From Polaromonas sp. (lineage in GTDB: Bacteria > Pseudomonadota > Gammaproteobacteria > Burkholderiales > Burkholderiaceae_C), in NCBI RefSeq assembly GCF_029945895.1, contig NZ_JAQSDL010000080.1:117740-181739 (forward strand): 64,000 bases of DNA, read 5' to 3'. The notes under the pieces are model-generated. The model saw only the letters and a list, made by a program, of their open reading frames with translations, was not told the origin of the DNA and did no database searches. The translations under genes and the position numbers were made by a program. Below, piece after piece: positions 10,950 to 21,981 of the stretch; positions within the stretch are counted from its first letter, which is position 1; each line of letters opens with the position of its first letter.

Positions 10950-11813
10950 ATGGATCTCGCCAACTTTCTCATCCAGCTGCTCAACAGCGTCCAGTACGGC
11001 CTGCTGCTGTTCATGCTGGCTGCTGGCCTGACGCTGATCTTCGGCATCATGGGCGTGGTCAATCTCGCCCACGGCAGCTTCTACATGCTGGGCGCTTACC
11101 TGGCCTGGTCGCTCAGTGCCTATTTCGGCAGCCTGACCCTGGCCATCCTCGGCGGGGCCGTGCTGTCGGCGATTTTTGGCCTTGCGCTGGAGTGGCTGCT
11201 GTTTCGCCACTTCTACCAGCGCGACCACCTCGACCAGGTGTTGCTGACCTTCGGCCTGATCTACATCTTTGAAGAGCTGCGTTCCATTGTCTGGGGCGAC
11301 GACGTCCATGGTGTGCCGATTCCCGAGCTGCTCAGCGCCTCCATCCCGCTGACCGAGAACCTGTCCTACCCGGTCTACCGGCTGTTCATGTCCGGCGTAT
11401 GTATTGCGCTGGCCGTCGGCCTGTACCTCCTGATTTCAAAAACCCGGCTCGGCATGAAGATCCGCGCCGGCGCCTTCAACCGCGACATGGCCGGTGCCCT
11501 GGGCATCAACATCAAGCTGATTCACGCCGTGGTGTTTGCCCTCGGCGTGACGCTGGCCGCGGTGGCCGGCATGATCGCCGCGCCGATTGCCAGCGTCTAC
11601 CCCAACATGGGCTCGCAGGTGCTCATCATGTGTTTTGTGGTGGTGGTGATCGGCGGCATCGGCTCGGTGCGCGGCGCCCTGATCTCTGCGCTGCTGGTGG
11701 GCCTGGTTGACACCTTCGGCAAGGTGCTGCTGCCACAGGTGGCAGGCATGCTGGTCTATATGTTGATGGCCGCTGTACTTTTGTGGAAACCTGAAGGATT
11801 GTTCAAGCAATGA
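10950..11813 (+). CDS. Branched-chain-type ABC transporter permease (LivH-like)
   Basis: A 287-residue inner-membrane permease, the first of a LivH/LivM pair. It is highly hydrophobic with about eight membrane segments and the family loop ADRLGMKIRAGAFNRDMAGALG-type block (here TRLGMKIRAGAFNRDMAG), which contacts the ATPases, plus NLAHGSFYMLGAYLAW near the N-terminus. Its last four bases overlap the LivM-like start (ATGA), so the two are translationally coupled. Part of the transporter behind benzoate-CoA ligase. Confidence 0.92.
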   Translation: MDLANFLIQLLNSVQYGLLLFMLAAGLTLIFGIMGVVNLAHGSFYMLGAYLAWSLSAYFGSLTLAILGGAVLSAIFGLALEWLLFRHFYQRDHLDQVLLTFGLIYIFEELRSIVWGDDVHGVPIPELLSASIPLTENLSYPVYRLFMSGVCIALAVGLYLLISKTRLGMKIRAGAFNRDMAGALGINIKLIHAVVFALGVTLAAVAGMIAAPIASVYPNMGSQVLIMCFVVVVIGGIGSVRGALISALLVGLVDTFGKVLLPQVAGMLVYMLMAAVLLWKPEGLFKQ

Positions 11814-12832
11814 GCGCGGCCAAAGCCAATCTCGAAGTCCTGCCGCGTGGCGTGCAGGTGGCGCTGGCCCTGGGCCTGATCGCGCTGGTCGCGTTTCCGT
11901 TCACCGGCACCGACTTCTACGTTCAGATGGTCACCCGCATGATGATCATGGCGATTTTTGCCATGAGCCTGGACCTGCTGCAAGGTGTCACTGGCCTGGT
12001 GTCGCTGGGCCATGCGGCTTACTTCGGCCTGGCCGGTTATGCGCTTGCTTTCCTGATGCCCCAGGGCGAGGCCGTCAGTCTGTGGTGGACCCTGCCGCTG
12101 GCGGTGCTGGCCTCAGCGCTCGGCGCGCTGATCATCGGCTTTTTTGTCGTCCGCACACATGGCATCTACTTCATCATGGTGACCATGGCCTTCGCGCAGA
12201 TGATTTTCTTCCTGTTCTTCGACAACAAGGTACTGGGCGGCTCCGACGGCCTGTACATCAACTTCAAGCCCGATGTCTCGCTGTTCGGCTGGACGCCTGC
12301 GGCGTGGTGGGACCTGGAAAACAAGCGCACGCTCTACTACTTCACCCTGGCCGTGCTGCTGGTGGTCTACGCCTTCCTGCGCCGGCTGCTGTGGAGCCCG
12401 TTTGGTCGCGCTCTGGCCGGCATCCGTGTCAACGAACACCGCATGCGGGCCATGGGTTTCGGCACCTTTCGCTACAAACTCACGGCCTTCACCCTGGCCG
12501 GCGCGCTGGCCGGCCTGGCGGGCTACCTGTGGGGTACACAAACCGGGTACATCAACCCCGAACTCATGGGTTTTCACATGAGCGCACACGCCATCATGAT
12601 GGTCATCCTGGGCGGCATGGGCAACTTCGCCGGCGCAATTGTCGGCGCCTTTGCCTTCGAATACCTGCTGCATGTCTTCAAGGACCTGCCCACCGTCGGC
12701 ACGGTGAACCTCGGCAAACACTGGCAGCTCTGGATGGGCCTGTTCATCGTGCTGCTGGTGACGTTTGCGCCGCGCGGCATCCTGGGCCTGGTCGAGCGCT
12801 TCGGCAAGCGTCGGGGGGCTGGCGATGAGTGA
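11810..12832 (+). CDS. Branched-chain-type ABC transporter permease (LivM-like)
   Basis: A 340-residue inner-membrane permease, partner of the LivH-like protein. It has multiple hydrophobic segments and the LivM signatures DLLQGVTGLVSLGHAAYFGL, FFVVRTHGIYFIMVTMAFAQ and SPFGRALAGIRVNEHRMRAM (the EAA-like coupling loop). It starts within the livH-like stop codon and its end overlaps the livG-like start by 8 bp, indicating tight coupling in the operon. Confidence 0.92.
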   Translation: MSAAKANLEVLPRGVQVALALGLIALVAFPFTGTDFYVQMVTRMMIMAIFAMSLDLLQGVTGLVSLGHAAYFGLAGYALAFLMPQGEAVSLWWTLPLAVLASALGALIIGFFVVRTHGIYFIMVTMAFAQMIFFLFFDNKVLGGSDGLYINFKPDVSLFGWTPAAWWDLENKRTLYYFTLAVLLVVYAFLRRLLWSPFGRALAGIRVNEHRMRAMGFGTFRYKLTAFTLAGALAGLAGYLWGTQTGYINPELMGFHMSAHAIMMVILGGMGNFAGAIVGAFAFEYLLHVFKDLPTVGTVNLGKHWQLWMGLFIVLLVTFAPRGILGLVERFGKRRGAGDE

Positions 12833-13574
12833 GGTTCTGCTTTCTGCCCAACATCTGACCAAACGTTTCGGCGGCCTGGCGGCGGTCAACGACGTGTCGC
12901 TGGACCTGCACCGCAAGCAGATCCACGCGGTGATTGGCCCCAACGGCGCCGGCAAATCGACGCTGACCAACCTGCTGTCCGGCGATCTGCCGCCCAGCTC
13001 GGGCTCGGTGCGGCTGGGCGACCGTGACATCACCGGCTGGAACCCGGAAAAAATCTCGCGCCAGGGCCTGGGCCGCAGCTACCAGAAAACCAATATCTTC
13101 CTGCCCTTCACCGTCTGGGAAAACGTCCGCCTGGCCGCGCAGTCGCGCCAGCCGCATGCGCTGCAGTGGCTCAGCCGCGCTACTCATTTGAGAGCAGTCA
13201 ACGATCGCGCTGAAAGGGCTATTGAGCTTTCCGGCCTGGAAAATCGAAAACAGGCGATCGCCGGCGCCACCAGCCATGGCGAACAGCGCCAGCTTGAAAT
13301 AGCCATGACGCTGGCCACCGAGCCGCAGGTACTGCTGCTCGACGAGCCATTGGCCGGCATGGGCGTGGCCGAGGCCGAACGCATGGTGGCGCTGCTGCTC
13401 AGACTCAAGACCGACCACGGCATCCTGCTGGTCGAACACGACATGGACGCCGTCTTCACGCTGGCCGACCGGCTGACCGTGATGGTCAACGGCCAGGTGA
13501 TTGCCAGCGGCACGCCGGCAGAGATCCGGGCCGACGCCGGCGTGCAGGCGGCCTATCTGGGCGAGGAACACTGA
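12825..13574 (+). CDS. Branched-chain-type ABC transporter ATPase (LivG-like, with inserted repeat peptide)
   Basis: A 249-residue ABC ATPase starting at 12825 inside the end of livM-like. Walker A is GPNGAGKSTLTNLLSG; the signature region is SHGEQRQLEIAM; Walker B is VLLLDEPLAGMG; the H-loop is LLVEHDMDAVF. It energises import with the LivF-like subunit. Between the Q-loop region and the signature, residues about 119-137 (RATHLRAVNDRAERAIELS) are encoded by a copy of the dispersed repeat (13178-13232), inserted in the helical subdomain where length variation is tolerated. Confidence 0.92.
   Translation: MSEVLLSAQHLTKRFGGLAAVNDVSLDLHRKQIHAVIGPNGAGKSTLTNLLSGDLPPSSGSVRLGDRDITGWNPEKISRQGLGRSYQKTNIFLPFTVWENVRLAAQSRQPHALQWLSRATHLRAVNDRAERAIELSGLENRKQAIAGATSHGEQRQLEIAMTLATEPQVLLLDEPLAGMGVAEAERMVALLLRLKTDHGILLVEHDMDAVFTLADRLTVMVNGQVIASGTPAEIRADAGVQAAYLGEEH
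13178..13232 (+). repeat. Dispersed ~60-bp repeat, copy 4 (in frame inside livG-like gene)
   Basis: Reads GCGCTACTCATTTGAGAGC, then AGTCAACGATCGCGCTGAAA and GGGCTATTGAGC. Divergent but aligned to the consensus without gaps at GCTAC, AGC, CGC and AAGGGCT. Sense to the gene and translated as RATHLRAVNDRAERAIELS. Confidence 0.6.
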
Positions 13575-14311
13575 TGGCCGACCTGCTGATTGATGCCAAA
13601 GGCATCCACACCTACTACGGCGCCAGCCATATCCTGCGCGGCATCGACTTTTCCGTGGCGCGCGGCGAGACCATCGGCCTGATGGGCCGCAACGGCATGG
13701 GCAAAAGCACCCTGCTCAAAAGCATCATGGGCCTGGTCAGGCCGCGCGCGGGCAGCCTGGACATCATGGGCCAGGCGATGCTGGGCCGGGCGCCCTACGA
13801 AATTTCCCAGCTCGGCATTGCCTATGTGCCCGAGGGCCGCGGCATCTTCGGCAACCTCAGCGTGGTCGAGAACCTCAAGATGGCCGCGCGCGCCGGCAGA
13901 CCGGGCAGCGCCGCAGACGGCGTGGGCAGAAGGCACGACTGGACCTACGAACGGGTGCTGGAGACCTTCCCCCGGCTGAAAGAGCGACTCGGCCACGGCG
14001 GCCAGCAACTCAGCGGCGGCGAGCAGCAAATGCTCACGATAGGCCGCGCGCTGATGACCAACCCCGACGTGCTGATCCTCGACGAAGCCACCGAAGGCCT
14101 GGCACCGCTGATCGCACGCGAAATCTGGCGCATCTGCGGCGTGATCCGCGAGAGCGGCATCAGCAGCGTCATCGTCGACAAGAACTGGAAACACGTCACC
14201 CAGATCACCGACCGCAACATCATCCTGGTCAAGGGCGAAGTGGTGTTCGAAGGCAGCTCGGCCGACCTTCAGGCGCAGCCGGAGCTCCTCACGCAATACC
14301 TGGGCGTCTGA
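13574..14311 (+). CDS. Branched-chain-type ABC transporter ATPase (LivF-like)
   Basis: A 245-residue ABC ATPase, last gene of the transporter. The start ATG overlaps the livG-like TGA (TGATG). Walker A is GRNGMGKSTLLKSIMG; signature is LSGGEQQMLTIGRAL; Walker B is VLILDEATEGLAP; the family block YVPEGRGIFGNLSV_VENL is present. It pairs with the LivG-like subunit on the cytoplasmic face of the permeases. Relative to LivG-like it shows no inserted repeat peptide. Confidence 0.92.
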   Translation: MADLLIDAKGIHTYYGASHILRGIDFSVARGETIGLMGRNGMGKSTLLKSIMGLVRPRAGSLDIMGQAMLGRAPYEISQLGIAYVPEGRGIFGNLSVVENLKMAARAGRPGSAADGVGRRHDWTYERVLETFPRLKERLGHGGQQLSGGEQQMLTIGRALMTNPDVLILDEATEGLAPLIAREIWRICGVIRESGISSVIVDKNWKHVTQITDRNIILVKGEVVFEGSSADLQAQPELLTQYLGV

Positions 14312-14460
14312 CACGCCGACACCGGGAGCGCGCCACCCAACGAAGCGGGCGTCACCGGTCCCGGCGCAGCAAGGGCCGGACAGAATCGACAAAGTTCGAC
14401 CTGCATGGCATCATGGTCTTACGCCGGGCATCCTGACCGGCCCTCTGAAAGGCTGGATGC

Positions 14461-17400
14461 ATGCGTTGGCCCTGGCAAGTTGGTGCGCCGCTCCGGCAAT
14501 CCCGGATGCATGCAGACTCTGCACAGGACTCGATCGGCCGTCCGATTGCCTGGGTGACCGGCGGCCTGATGGTTGTTTCCGCCTGCGCGGTGGCCATCGC
14601 ACTCTTTTACCTTCGCGGCGAAGCCGTGCGCGCCGGGGAAAAGCTGAACCAGTCCCTGGTGCAGGTGATCGAGGAACAAACCGGCCGGTCCTTCCAGACG
14701 GTGGACCAGCGGCTGCAACTGGCGGCCAACCGGCTGCTGGCATTGCAGGAAGAAAAACGGCTGGATGAACACTCGGCGCGCGCCATGCTGCGCGAGCAGC
14801 TAAGCGGCTTGCCCTACGTGCGAGCCATCTGGGTGGTCGATGCCGGTGGCCGCATCGTTTTCGACTCGGACCTTGGCAACATGGGTGTCAAGGTGGCCGA
14901 TCGCGAATATTTCCAGATCTACCAGCAACGTCCTTCGGCCGGGTTTCACATCAGCACCCCGGTGCGCAGCCGCTCCACGGGCACCTGGCTGATCAGCGCG
15001 TCCAGGCCCTTGCGGGCAGCGAACGGCGTCTTCGCGGGCGTCATCGTGGCCGCGGTGGAGCCGCCCTACTTCGACAGACTCTGGCGCGGGGTGGACCTGG
15101 GCGCCGGCGGCGCGATTGCGCTGTTCCGCCGCGACGGGGTGCTGATGATGCGCAGTCCGATGGACGACGCAACCATGGGCAAGACCTTTCCCGATCTACC
15201 CCTGTTTTCCGAGCATCTCCCCCGGAGCTCGCAGGGCGTCTATCAGACCACCAGCGCGATTGATGCACGCGTCCGTATCATCGCCTACCGCGTCATCGAC
15301 GCTTATCCCGAGTTGGTGATCTACGCCGGTTCTCCCTATGACGACGTGCTGGCGCCCTGGAGACGGTTTGCCACGCTGGCCTGGCTGATCTGGCTGGCAG
15401 CCGCGGCGACGGTGGCGCTGATGTCGATGCTGCTCTACCGGTATTCCCGGCAGCAGGCACGCACCCGGTTGCGCTTTCGTCAGTTGGCCCAGGCCATGCC
15501 GCAAGTCGTGTTTATCACCGATGCCAAGGGTTACATGGTTTTCGTCAATGACCAGTGGACCCAGGTCACCGCGCAGCCGGTAGATGCCGCAATGGGTGGC
15601 GGCTGGTTCACCCGTGTCCATCCAGACGACCTCGAACGAACCGCGAACGACTTCCGCTTCGCCATCGATTCCGGCCAGCCCGTGCACAACGAGCACCGCC
15701 TGCTGTGCGGCGACGGCAGCTACCGCTGGCAACTGGCACGCGTGATCCCCAACCGCGACCCGCACGGCCACATCGTCTCCTGGTACGGCACGTCCACCGA
15801 CATTGACGACCTGAAACAGGCCGAAGGGGCGCTGCATGCACAGACCGCGCTGCTGCGCATGGCAGGCCAGCTGTCCCGGCTCGGCGGCTGGGCGCTGGAG
15901 TTGCCCAAGATGCGGCTTCACTGGTCGGATGAAGCCTTGTTGATCCTGGAGCAACCCCTGGGCAGCACCCCGACCCTGAGGTCTGCGATCGAGCTCTGCA
16001 CAGAACAGTCACGGCCGCTGGCCACCCGGGTGGCTCAGGAATGCGTGGAAAGCGGCGCGTCTTTCGATGTCGAGGTGGAAATGGTGACCGGCACCGGCCG
16101 GCACATCTGGGTTCGCTCGATGGGCCAGGCCGTCCGGGACAGCCACGGCACCATCGTCCGCATGCAGGGGGCACTGCAGGATGTCACCGAACGCGTCAAG
16201 GCCGAACATGAACTTCAGGCCCATCTGCAAACCCTGCAGCGTGCCGCAGAGGCGGCTCAGGCCATCACCCAGCACCACACGCTGGATGCGGTCATGCAGG
16301 AAGTGGCGGAGCAGGCGCGCAGCATCATCGGCGCCCATCAGGCGCTTATCAGCCTGCGTCGCGGCCCAGAAAAGGGCCAGACCATCACCGCGCTGTCGTT
16401 GTCTGACAAATACGCGGATTACCGTCATCTGGCTGCATTGTCCGATGGCAGTGGCATCTCCGCTGCCATTGACAACACCCATGGACCCCTGCGCATGACG
16501 CAGGCCGAGTTCCAGGCCCATACACGCTGGCGCACTTTCCGCGCCTATGCTGACCAGCACCCGCCCATGCGCGGCTGGCTTGCCGTGCCGCTCACCGGAC
16601 GGGACGGCAGCAAGGTCGGCCTGCTACAGCTGTCGGACAAACTCGAGGGCGACTTCACCCGGCAGGACGAATACGTTGCCACGGAACTCGCCGAACTGGC
16701 CCTGATCGCGATCGACAACGTCAAGCTGCTGGCCCAGGTCCAGGAGTTCAACAGCGGCCTGGAGGAAAAAATCGCCCAGCGCACAAGCGAATTGTCCCGT
16801 CAGAAAGCACTGCTCGGGGCGTTGGCCGAGCAGGCGCCATACCCGATCTGGACGATTGATCCTGACGGCAATGCCACCTTCGTCAGCCAGGCCTGGTACG
16901 AACTTTTCGGTGGCGCGCCGCCCGACTGGCACGGTACGGCCTGGATGGGTCTGGTGCATCCGGACGATTTGCCGGGCATGCTTGAGACATGGCAGAACCA
17001 CCGCCAGACACGCATGCCCCACGCCGGAACACGGCGCCTTCGCACGCCGGACGGCAGCTACCGCCTCATGTCCTACCGCGTCTCACCGGTGTTCAACGAG
17101 ACCGGCGAAGAGATGTTCTGGGTCGGCATTGATGTGGACATCACTGAAATCAAGGCGACCGAGACCGCCCTGCGGCTGTCGAACGCGGAACTGGAAGCGT
17201 TCTCCTACTCGGTATCCCACGATCTGCGCTCGCCGCTGACCACGGTGGACGGTTTCAGTCGCCTGCTGCTCAAGGAACTCCGGGACCAGGCAAGCCCCAG
17301 GGTTCAGCACTACCTGGCACGTATCCAGGCCGGCGTCGACAGGATGGGCCACCTGATCGAGGGTCTGCTGTCCCTGGCTCATGTGACCAGGCAGGAGGTG

Positions 17401-17850
17401 CAGCACGAACCGGTGGACCTCAGCGCCATCAGCTCCGAAATCCTCGCACGCCTGCAGTCCGCCGACCTGTCGCGCCATGTGGTGTACAGCGTCGAGCCAG
17501 GCCTGCTGGTGCATGGCGACAGCCGGCTGCTGCAAGCCGTCATGGAAAACCTGCTGGGCAATGCCTGGAAATTCAGCGCTCGCTGCTCCAATGCCGAAAT
17601 TTCAGTAGGCCGGCTGTCACCGCGCGGCGCCTTCTTTGTGCGCGACAACGGCGCCGGCTTTGACATGGCCTATGCCGACAAACTTTTCGGCACCTTCCAG
17701 CGCCTGCACGACGTCGCCGAGTACGCCGGCACCGGCATCGGTCTGGCCACGGTCGCGCGGGTGATTTCACGCCATGGCGGCCGCATCTGGGCCGAGTCGG
17801 CGCCGGACCAGGGTGCGACTTTCTTCTTCACCTTGCCAACCTCCGCATGA
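14461..17850 (+). CDS. Orphan multi-PAS/GAF sensor histidine kinase
   Basis: A 1129-residue membrane kinase. TM1 spans about residues 24-46 (MVVSACAVAIALFYL) and TM2 about 301-325 (LAWLIWLAAAATVALMSMLL). The roughly 250 residues between them look like a periplasmic double-Cache sensor (IWVVDAGGRIVFDSDLGNMG). Cytoplasmic order: PAS (about 340-455, AQAMPQVVFITDAKGYMVFV), PAS (about 470-580), GAF (about 600-765), PAS (about 790-905, PYPIWTIDPDGNATFVSQ), HisKA with phospho-acceptor H920 in SYSVSHDLRSP, then HATPase (MENLLGNAWKF, VRDNGAGFDMAY, GTGIGLATVARVI). No receiver domain and no neighbouring response regulator, so the partner is unknown. Its place between benzoate import and 4-hydroxybenzoate genes makes an aromatic ligand a tempting guess only. 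Confidence 0.88.
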   Translation: MRWPWQVGAPLRQSRMHADSAQDSIGRPIAWVTGGLMVVSACAVAIALFYLRGEAVRAGEKLNQSLVQVIEEQTGRSFQTVDQRLQLAANRLLALQEEKRLDEHSARAMLREQLSGLPYVRAIWVVDAGGRIVFDSDLGNMGVKVADREYFQIYQQRPSAGFHISTPVRSRSTGTWLISASRPLRAANGVFAGVIVAAVEPPYFDRLWRGVDLGAGGAIALFRRDGVLMMRSPMDDATMGKTFPDLPLFSEHLPRSSQGVYQTTSAIDARVRIIAYRVIDAYPELVIYAGSPYDDVLAPWRRFATLAWLIWLAAAATVALMSMLLYRYSRQQARTRLRFRQLAQAMPQVVFITDAKGYMVFVNDQWTQVTAQPVDAAMGGGWFTRVHPDDLERTANDFRFAIDSGQPVHNEHRLLCGDGSYRWQLARVIPNRDPHGHIVSWYGTSTDIDDLKQAEGALHAQTALLRMAGQLSRLGGWALELPKMRLHWSDEALLILEQPLGSTPTLRSAIELCTEQSRPLATRVAQECVESGASFDVEVEMVTGTGRHIWVRSMGQAVRDSHGTIVRMQGALQDVTERVKAEHELQAHLQTLQRAAEAAQAITQHHTLDAVMQEVAEQARSIIGAHQALISLRRGPEKGQTITALSLSDKYADYRHLAALSDGSGISAAIDNTHGPLRMTQAEFQAHTRWRTFRAYADQHPPMRGWLAVPLTGRDGSKVGLLQLSDKLEGDFTRQDEYVATELAELALIAIDNVKLLAQVQEFNSGLEEKIAQRTSELSRQKALLGALAEQAPYPIWTIDPDGNATFVSQAWYELFGGAPPDWHGTAWMGLVHPDDLPGMLETWQNHRQTRMPHAGTRRLRTPDGSYRLMSYRVSPVFNETGEEMFWVGIDVDITEIKATETALRLSNAELEAFSYSVSHDLRSPLTTVDGFSRLLLKELRDQASPRVQHYLARIQAGVDRMGHLIEGLLSLAHVTRQEVQHEPVDLSAISSEILARLQSADLSRHVVYSVEPGLLVHGDSRLLQAVMENLLGNAWKFSARCSNAEISVGRLSPRGAFFVRDNGAGFDMAYADKLFGTFQRLHDVAEYAGTGIGLATVARVISRHGGRIWAESAPDQGATFFFTLPTSA

Positions 17851-17865
17851 CGCCCTGCCGGGCTG

Positions 17866-20005
<2,140 letters not shown>

Positions 20006-20058
20006 GGCCGGTCTGTCGGGGTCACGGTATGACGGTCGGACAGTCTGACGGACCCCTG

Positions 20059-20271
20059 TCAGGGGCCATCCGCCTCATGCACCAGCAGGTCGCCGGGTTG
20101 GCAGTCGAGAAACTCGCAGATCTTTTGCAAGGTATCGAAACGCACACCCCTGACCTTGCCCTGCTTGAGCAGTGACAGGTTGGCTTGCGTGATGCCGACG
20201 TAGGCAGCCAGGTCCTTGGACCTGGCCTTGCGCTGCGACAGCATCACGTCGAGTTTGACGACGATGCCCAC
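20059..20271 (-). CDS. Small XRE-type DNA-binding protein
   Basis: A 70-residue Cro/CI-type helix-turn-helix protein. The helix-turn-helix is RSKDLAAYVGITQANLSLLK, followed by RFDTLQKICEFLDCQPGDLL, the layout of YozG-like regulators commonly paired with DUF2975 membrane proteins. It begins 3 bp after the DUF2975 gene upstream, so both share the promoter near 20880-20945, where direct repeats at 20885 and 20906 are candidate operators. Confidence 0.9.
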   Translation of the reverse strand: MGIVVKLDVMLSQRKARSKDLAAYVGITQANLSLLKQGKVRGVRFDTLQKICEFLDCQPGDLLVHEADGP

Positions 20272-20274
20272 GGG

Positions 20275-20844
20275 CTAGACGAACTGGGCGTTTTCTTCCG
20301 CCAGGGCCACGGCCTTGGCCATGACTGCAGAGATCTGCCACACCATGCCGGCAAACAGCAGCGTCAGCAGCTCGTTGCTGCCCAGACCGAGGGACAGGGC
20401 GCGCTGGCCAGCCGGTGCGCCCAGGGTCAACAGCACGCTGATCGCCATGGAGCCAAAAAACCCCGCCACCACCGAGGCGAAAACACCCGCAGCGAAACCG
20501 CGCAGGTAACGCACATTGCGCAGGCTGAAATACTCGCTCTGGGAAAAGCCCGAAAAGCAGCGCATGGCGCAGACCAGCCCGTAGGACGCGCAACACACCG
20601 GCACCATGCCCAGCACCACCACCAGCATGCGCTGCCACAGCTCCACGTCCAGCATGGCTGCCTGCAGCGCCGTCAGGCTGACGCCCGATCGGAGCAACAA
20701 ACCCTCTGTCGAGGTGGTCACCAGCTGGTAGAGCACGGCCAGCGGCAAGGCCACGGCCAACAGGGCGCAAACCCAGGCAAAGGCACTGTTCAGGCGTTGC
20801 ACGTCAGGGCGTGCCAGGGTGCTTGCGGCGAATGCATTTTTCAT
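20275..20844 (-). CDS. DUF2975 membrane protein
   Basis: A 189-residue inner-membrane protein with four hydrophobic segments: about residues 22-44, 70-92, 115-138 and 150-175. The FSQSEYFSLRNVRYLRGFA block between segments 2 and 3 matches the DUF2975 core (F..G..F......L...G). The function of the family is unknown; it is nearly always followed by a small XRE regulator, as here (3-bp gap). The start ATG at 20844 has a CAGGAGTCACCC ribosome site. Confidence 0.88.
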   Translation of the reverse strand: MKNAFAASTLARPDVQRLNSAFAWVCALLAVALPLAVLYQLVTTSTEGLLLRSGVSLTALQAAMLDVELWQRMLVVVLGMVPVCCASYGLVCAMRCFSGFSQSEYFSLRNVRYLRGFAAGVFASVVAGFFGSMAISVLLTLGAPAGQRALSLGLGSNELLTLLFAGMVWQISAVMAKAVALAEENAQFV

Positions 20845-20884
20845 GGGTGACTCCTGTGTCGTGTGGCAAGTATTATGGCTTTAA

Positions 20885-20915
20885 TTATCTGTAATACAAT
20901 AATTTTTATCTGTAA
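20885..20915 (-). promoter_or_regulatory. Direct repeat TTACAGATAA spaced 21 bp, candidate operator
   Basis: The plus strand reads TTATCTGTAA at 20885-20894 and again at 20906-20915, identical 10-mers exactly 21 bp (two helical turns) apart, inside an AT-rich stretch 40-70 bp upstream of the DUF2975 start. This would fit two XRE dimers or monomers binding one DNA face; autoregulation is inferred. Confidence 0.6.
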
Positions 20916-21041
20916 AACATTGATTTTTACCAAATAACGTCATCATCTCCCCGGCCAGAAAGTCTGGTAAGGTCAAGTGCACCCGGACGTTTCAGCACCG
21001 CGCTTCAGCACCACTTTTCCTCCCGACCCTCCACCACCCCG

Positions 21042-21962
21042 ATGTCTTCTTCTTTCTCTGCCTCTGCCAAAACCCCTCCCCTGCAGGCCCTGCAGGGCAT
21101 CCGCATCCTGAGCCTGGCACTCAACCTGCCGGGCCCGGCCGCGCTGATGCGTTGCCGGCAGATGGGCGCCACCTGCATCAAGCTCGAGCCGCCCTCGGGC
21201 GACCCCATGGGTCTGTACAACAAGCCGGCCTACGCGCAACTGCATGAAGGCGTGAAAGTGCTGACGGCCGACCTGAAAACCGACGCCGGCCAGAAGGCGC
21301 TGCACCGCGAACTTGAAAAAACAGACGTGCTGCTCACCTCCTTCCGTCCTTCGGCGATCGACAAGCTCGGCCTGGGCTGGAAAAAAATCCACACGCTCTA
21401 CCCCGCGTTGTCGCATGTCGCCATCGTCGGCGCGCCCGGCGCCCGCGCCGAGGAACCCGGCCACGACCTGACCTACCTCGCCGACAACGGCCTGGTGCCC
21501 GGGCTGGAGCTGCCCGCCACGCTGTACGCCGACATGAGCGGCTCGCTGATGGCGAGCGAAGCTGTGCTGCAGGCGGCGCTGCAGCGGCAGGAGCCGTATG
21601 CCGGATCGGGTGACCCGCATCCGCGCGGAGCCTTCATCGAAGTGGCCCTGTCCGACGCAGCGGCCTACCTGGCGCTGCCGCGCCAATGGGGCCTGACGCA
21701 ACCCAGCGGTTCGGTCGGCGGTGCACATGCCGGCTACCGCGTCTACCCCTGCCGGGACGGCCGCGTGGCCGTGGCCGCGCTGGAGCCGCACTTTGCCGCC
21801 GCCCTGTGCGCCGCCGCAGGTGTGGAAGCGGCAACCATCCAGGCCATGTTCGCGCCCGCCACGCATCAGGCGATAGCGGCTTTCATGCTCACACAAACCC
21901 GTGCGCAACTGGACCAGCTGGCAGCGGAGAAAGATATTCCGTTGCATACGCTGGTCGCTTGA
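21042..21962 (+). CDS. Class III (CaiB/BaiF) CoA-transferase or acyl-CoA racemase-like protein
   Basis: A 306-residue family III CoA-transferase/alpha-methylacyl-CoA racemase homologue. Recognisable blocks: GIRILSLALNLPGPAALMRC, GATCIKLEPPSGDPM, LTADLKTDAGQKALHREL, LLTSFRPSAIDKLGL, and PGHDLTYLADNGL with LYADMSGSL. The His and Asp in the last two correspond to the catalytic pair of racemases such as MCR/AMACR, which favours a racemase-like chemistry over CoA transfer. The protein is shorter than typical members (about 360-400), with an abbreviated C-terminus. It ends 19 bp before the next gene. Substrate unknown. Confidence 0.82.
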   Translation: MSSSFSASAKTPPLQALQGIRILSLALNLPGPAALMRCRQMGATCIKLEPPSGDPMGLYNKPAYAQLHEGVKVLTADLKTDAGQKALHRELEKTDVLLTSFRPSAIDKLGLGWKKIHTLYPALSHVAIVGAPGARAEEPGHDLTYLADNGLVPGLELPATLYADMSGSLMASEAVLQAALQRQEPYAGSGDPHPRGAFIEVALSDAAAYLALPRQWGLTQPSGSVGGAHAGYRVYPCRDGRVAVAALEPHFAAALCAAAGVEAATIQAMFAPATHQAIAAFMLTQTRAQLDQLAAEKDIPLHTLVA

Positions 21963-21981
21963 TTCAGCAACTGGGCAGTAC

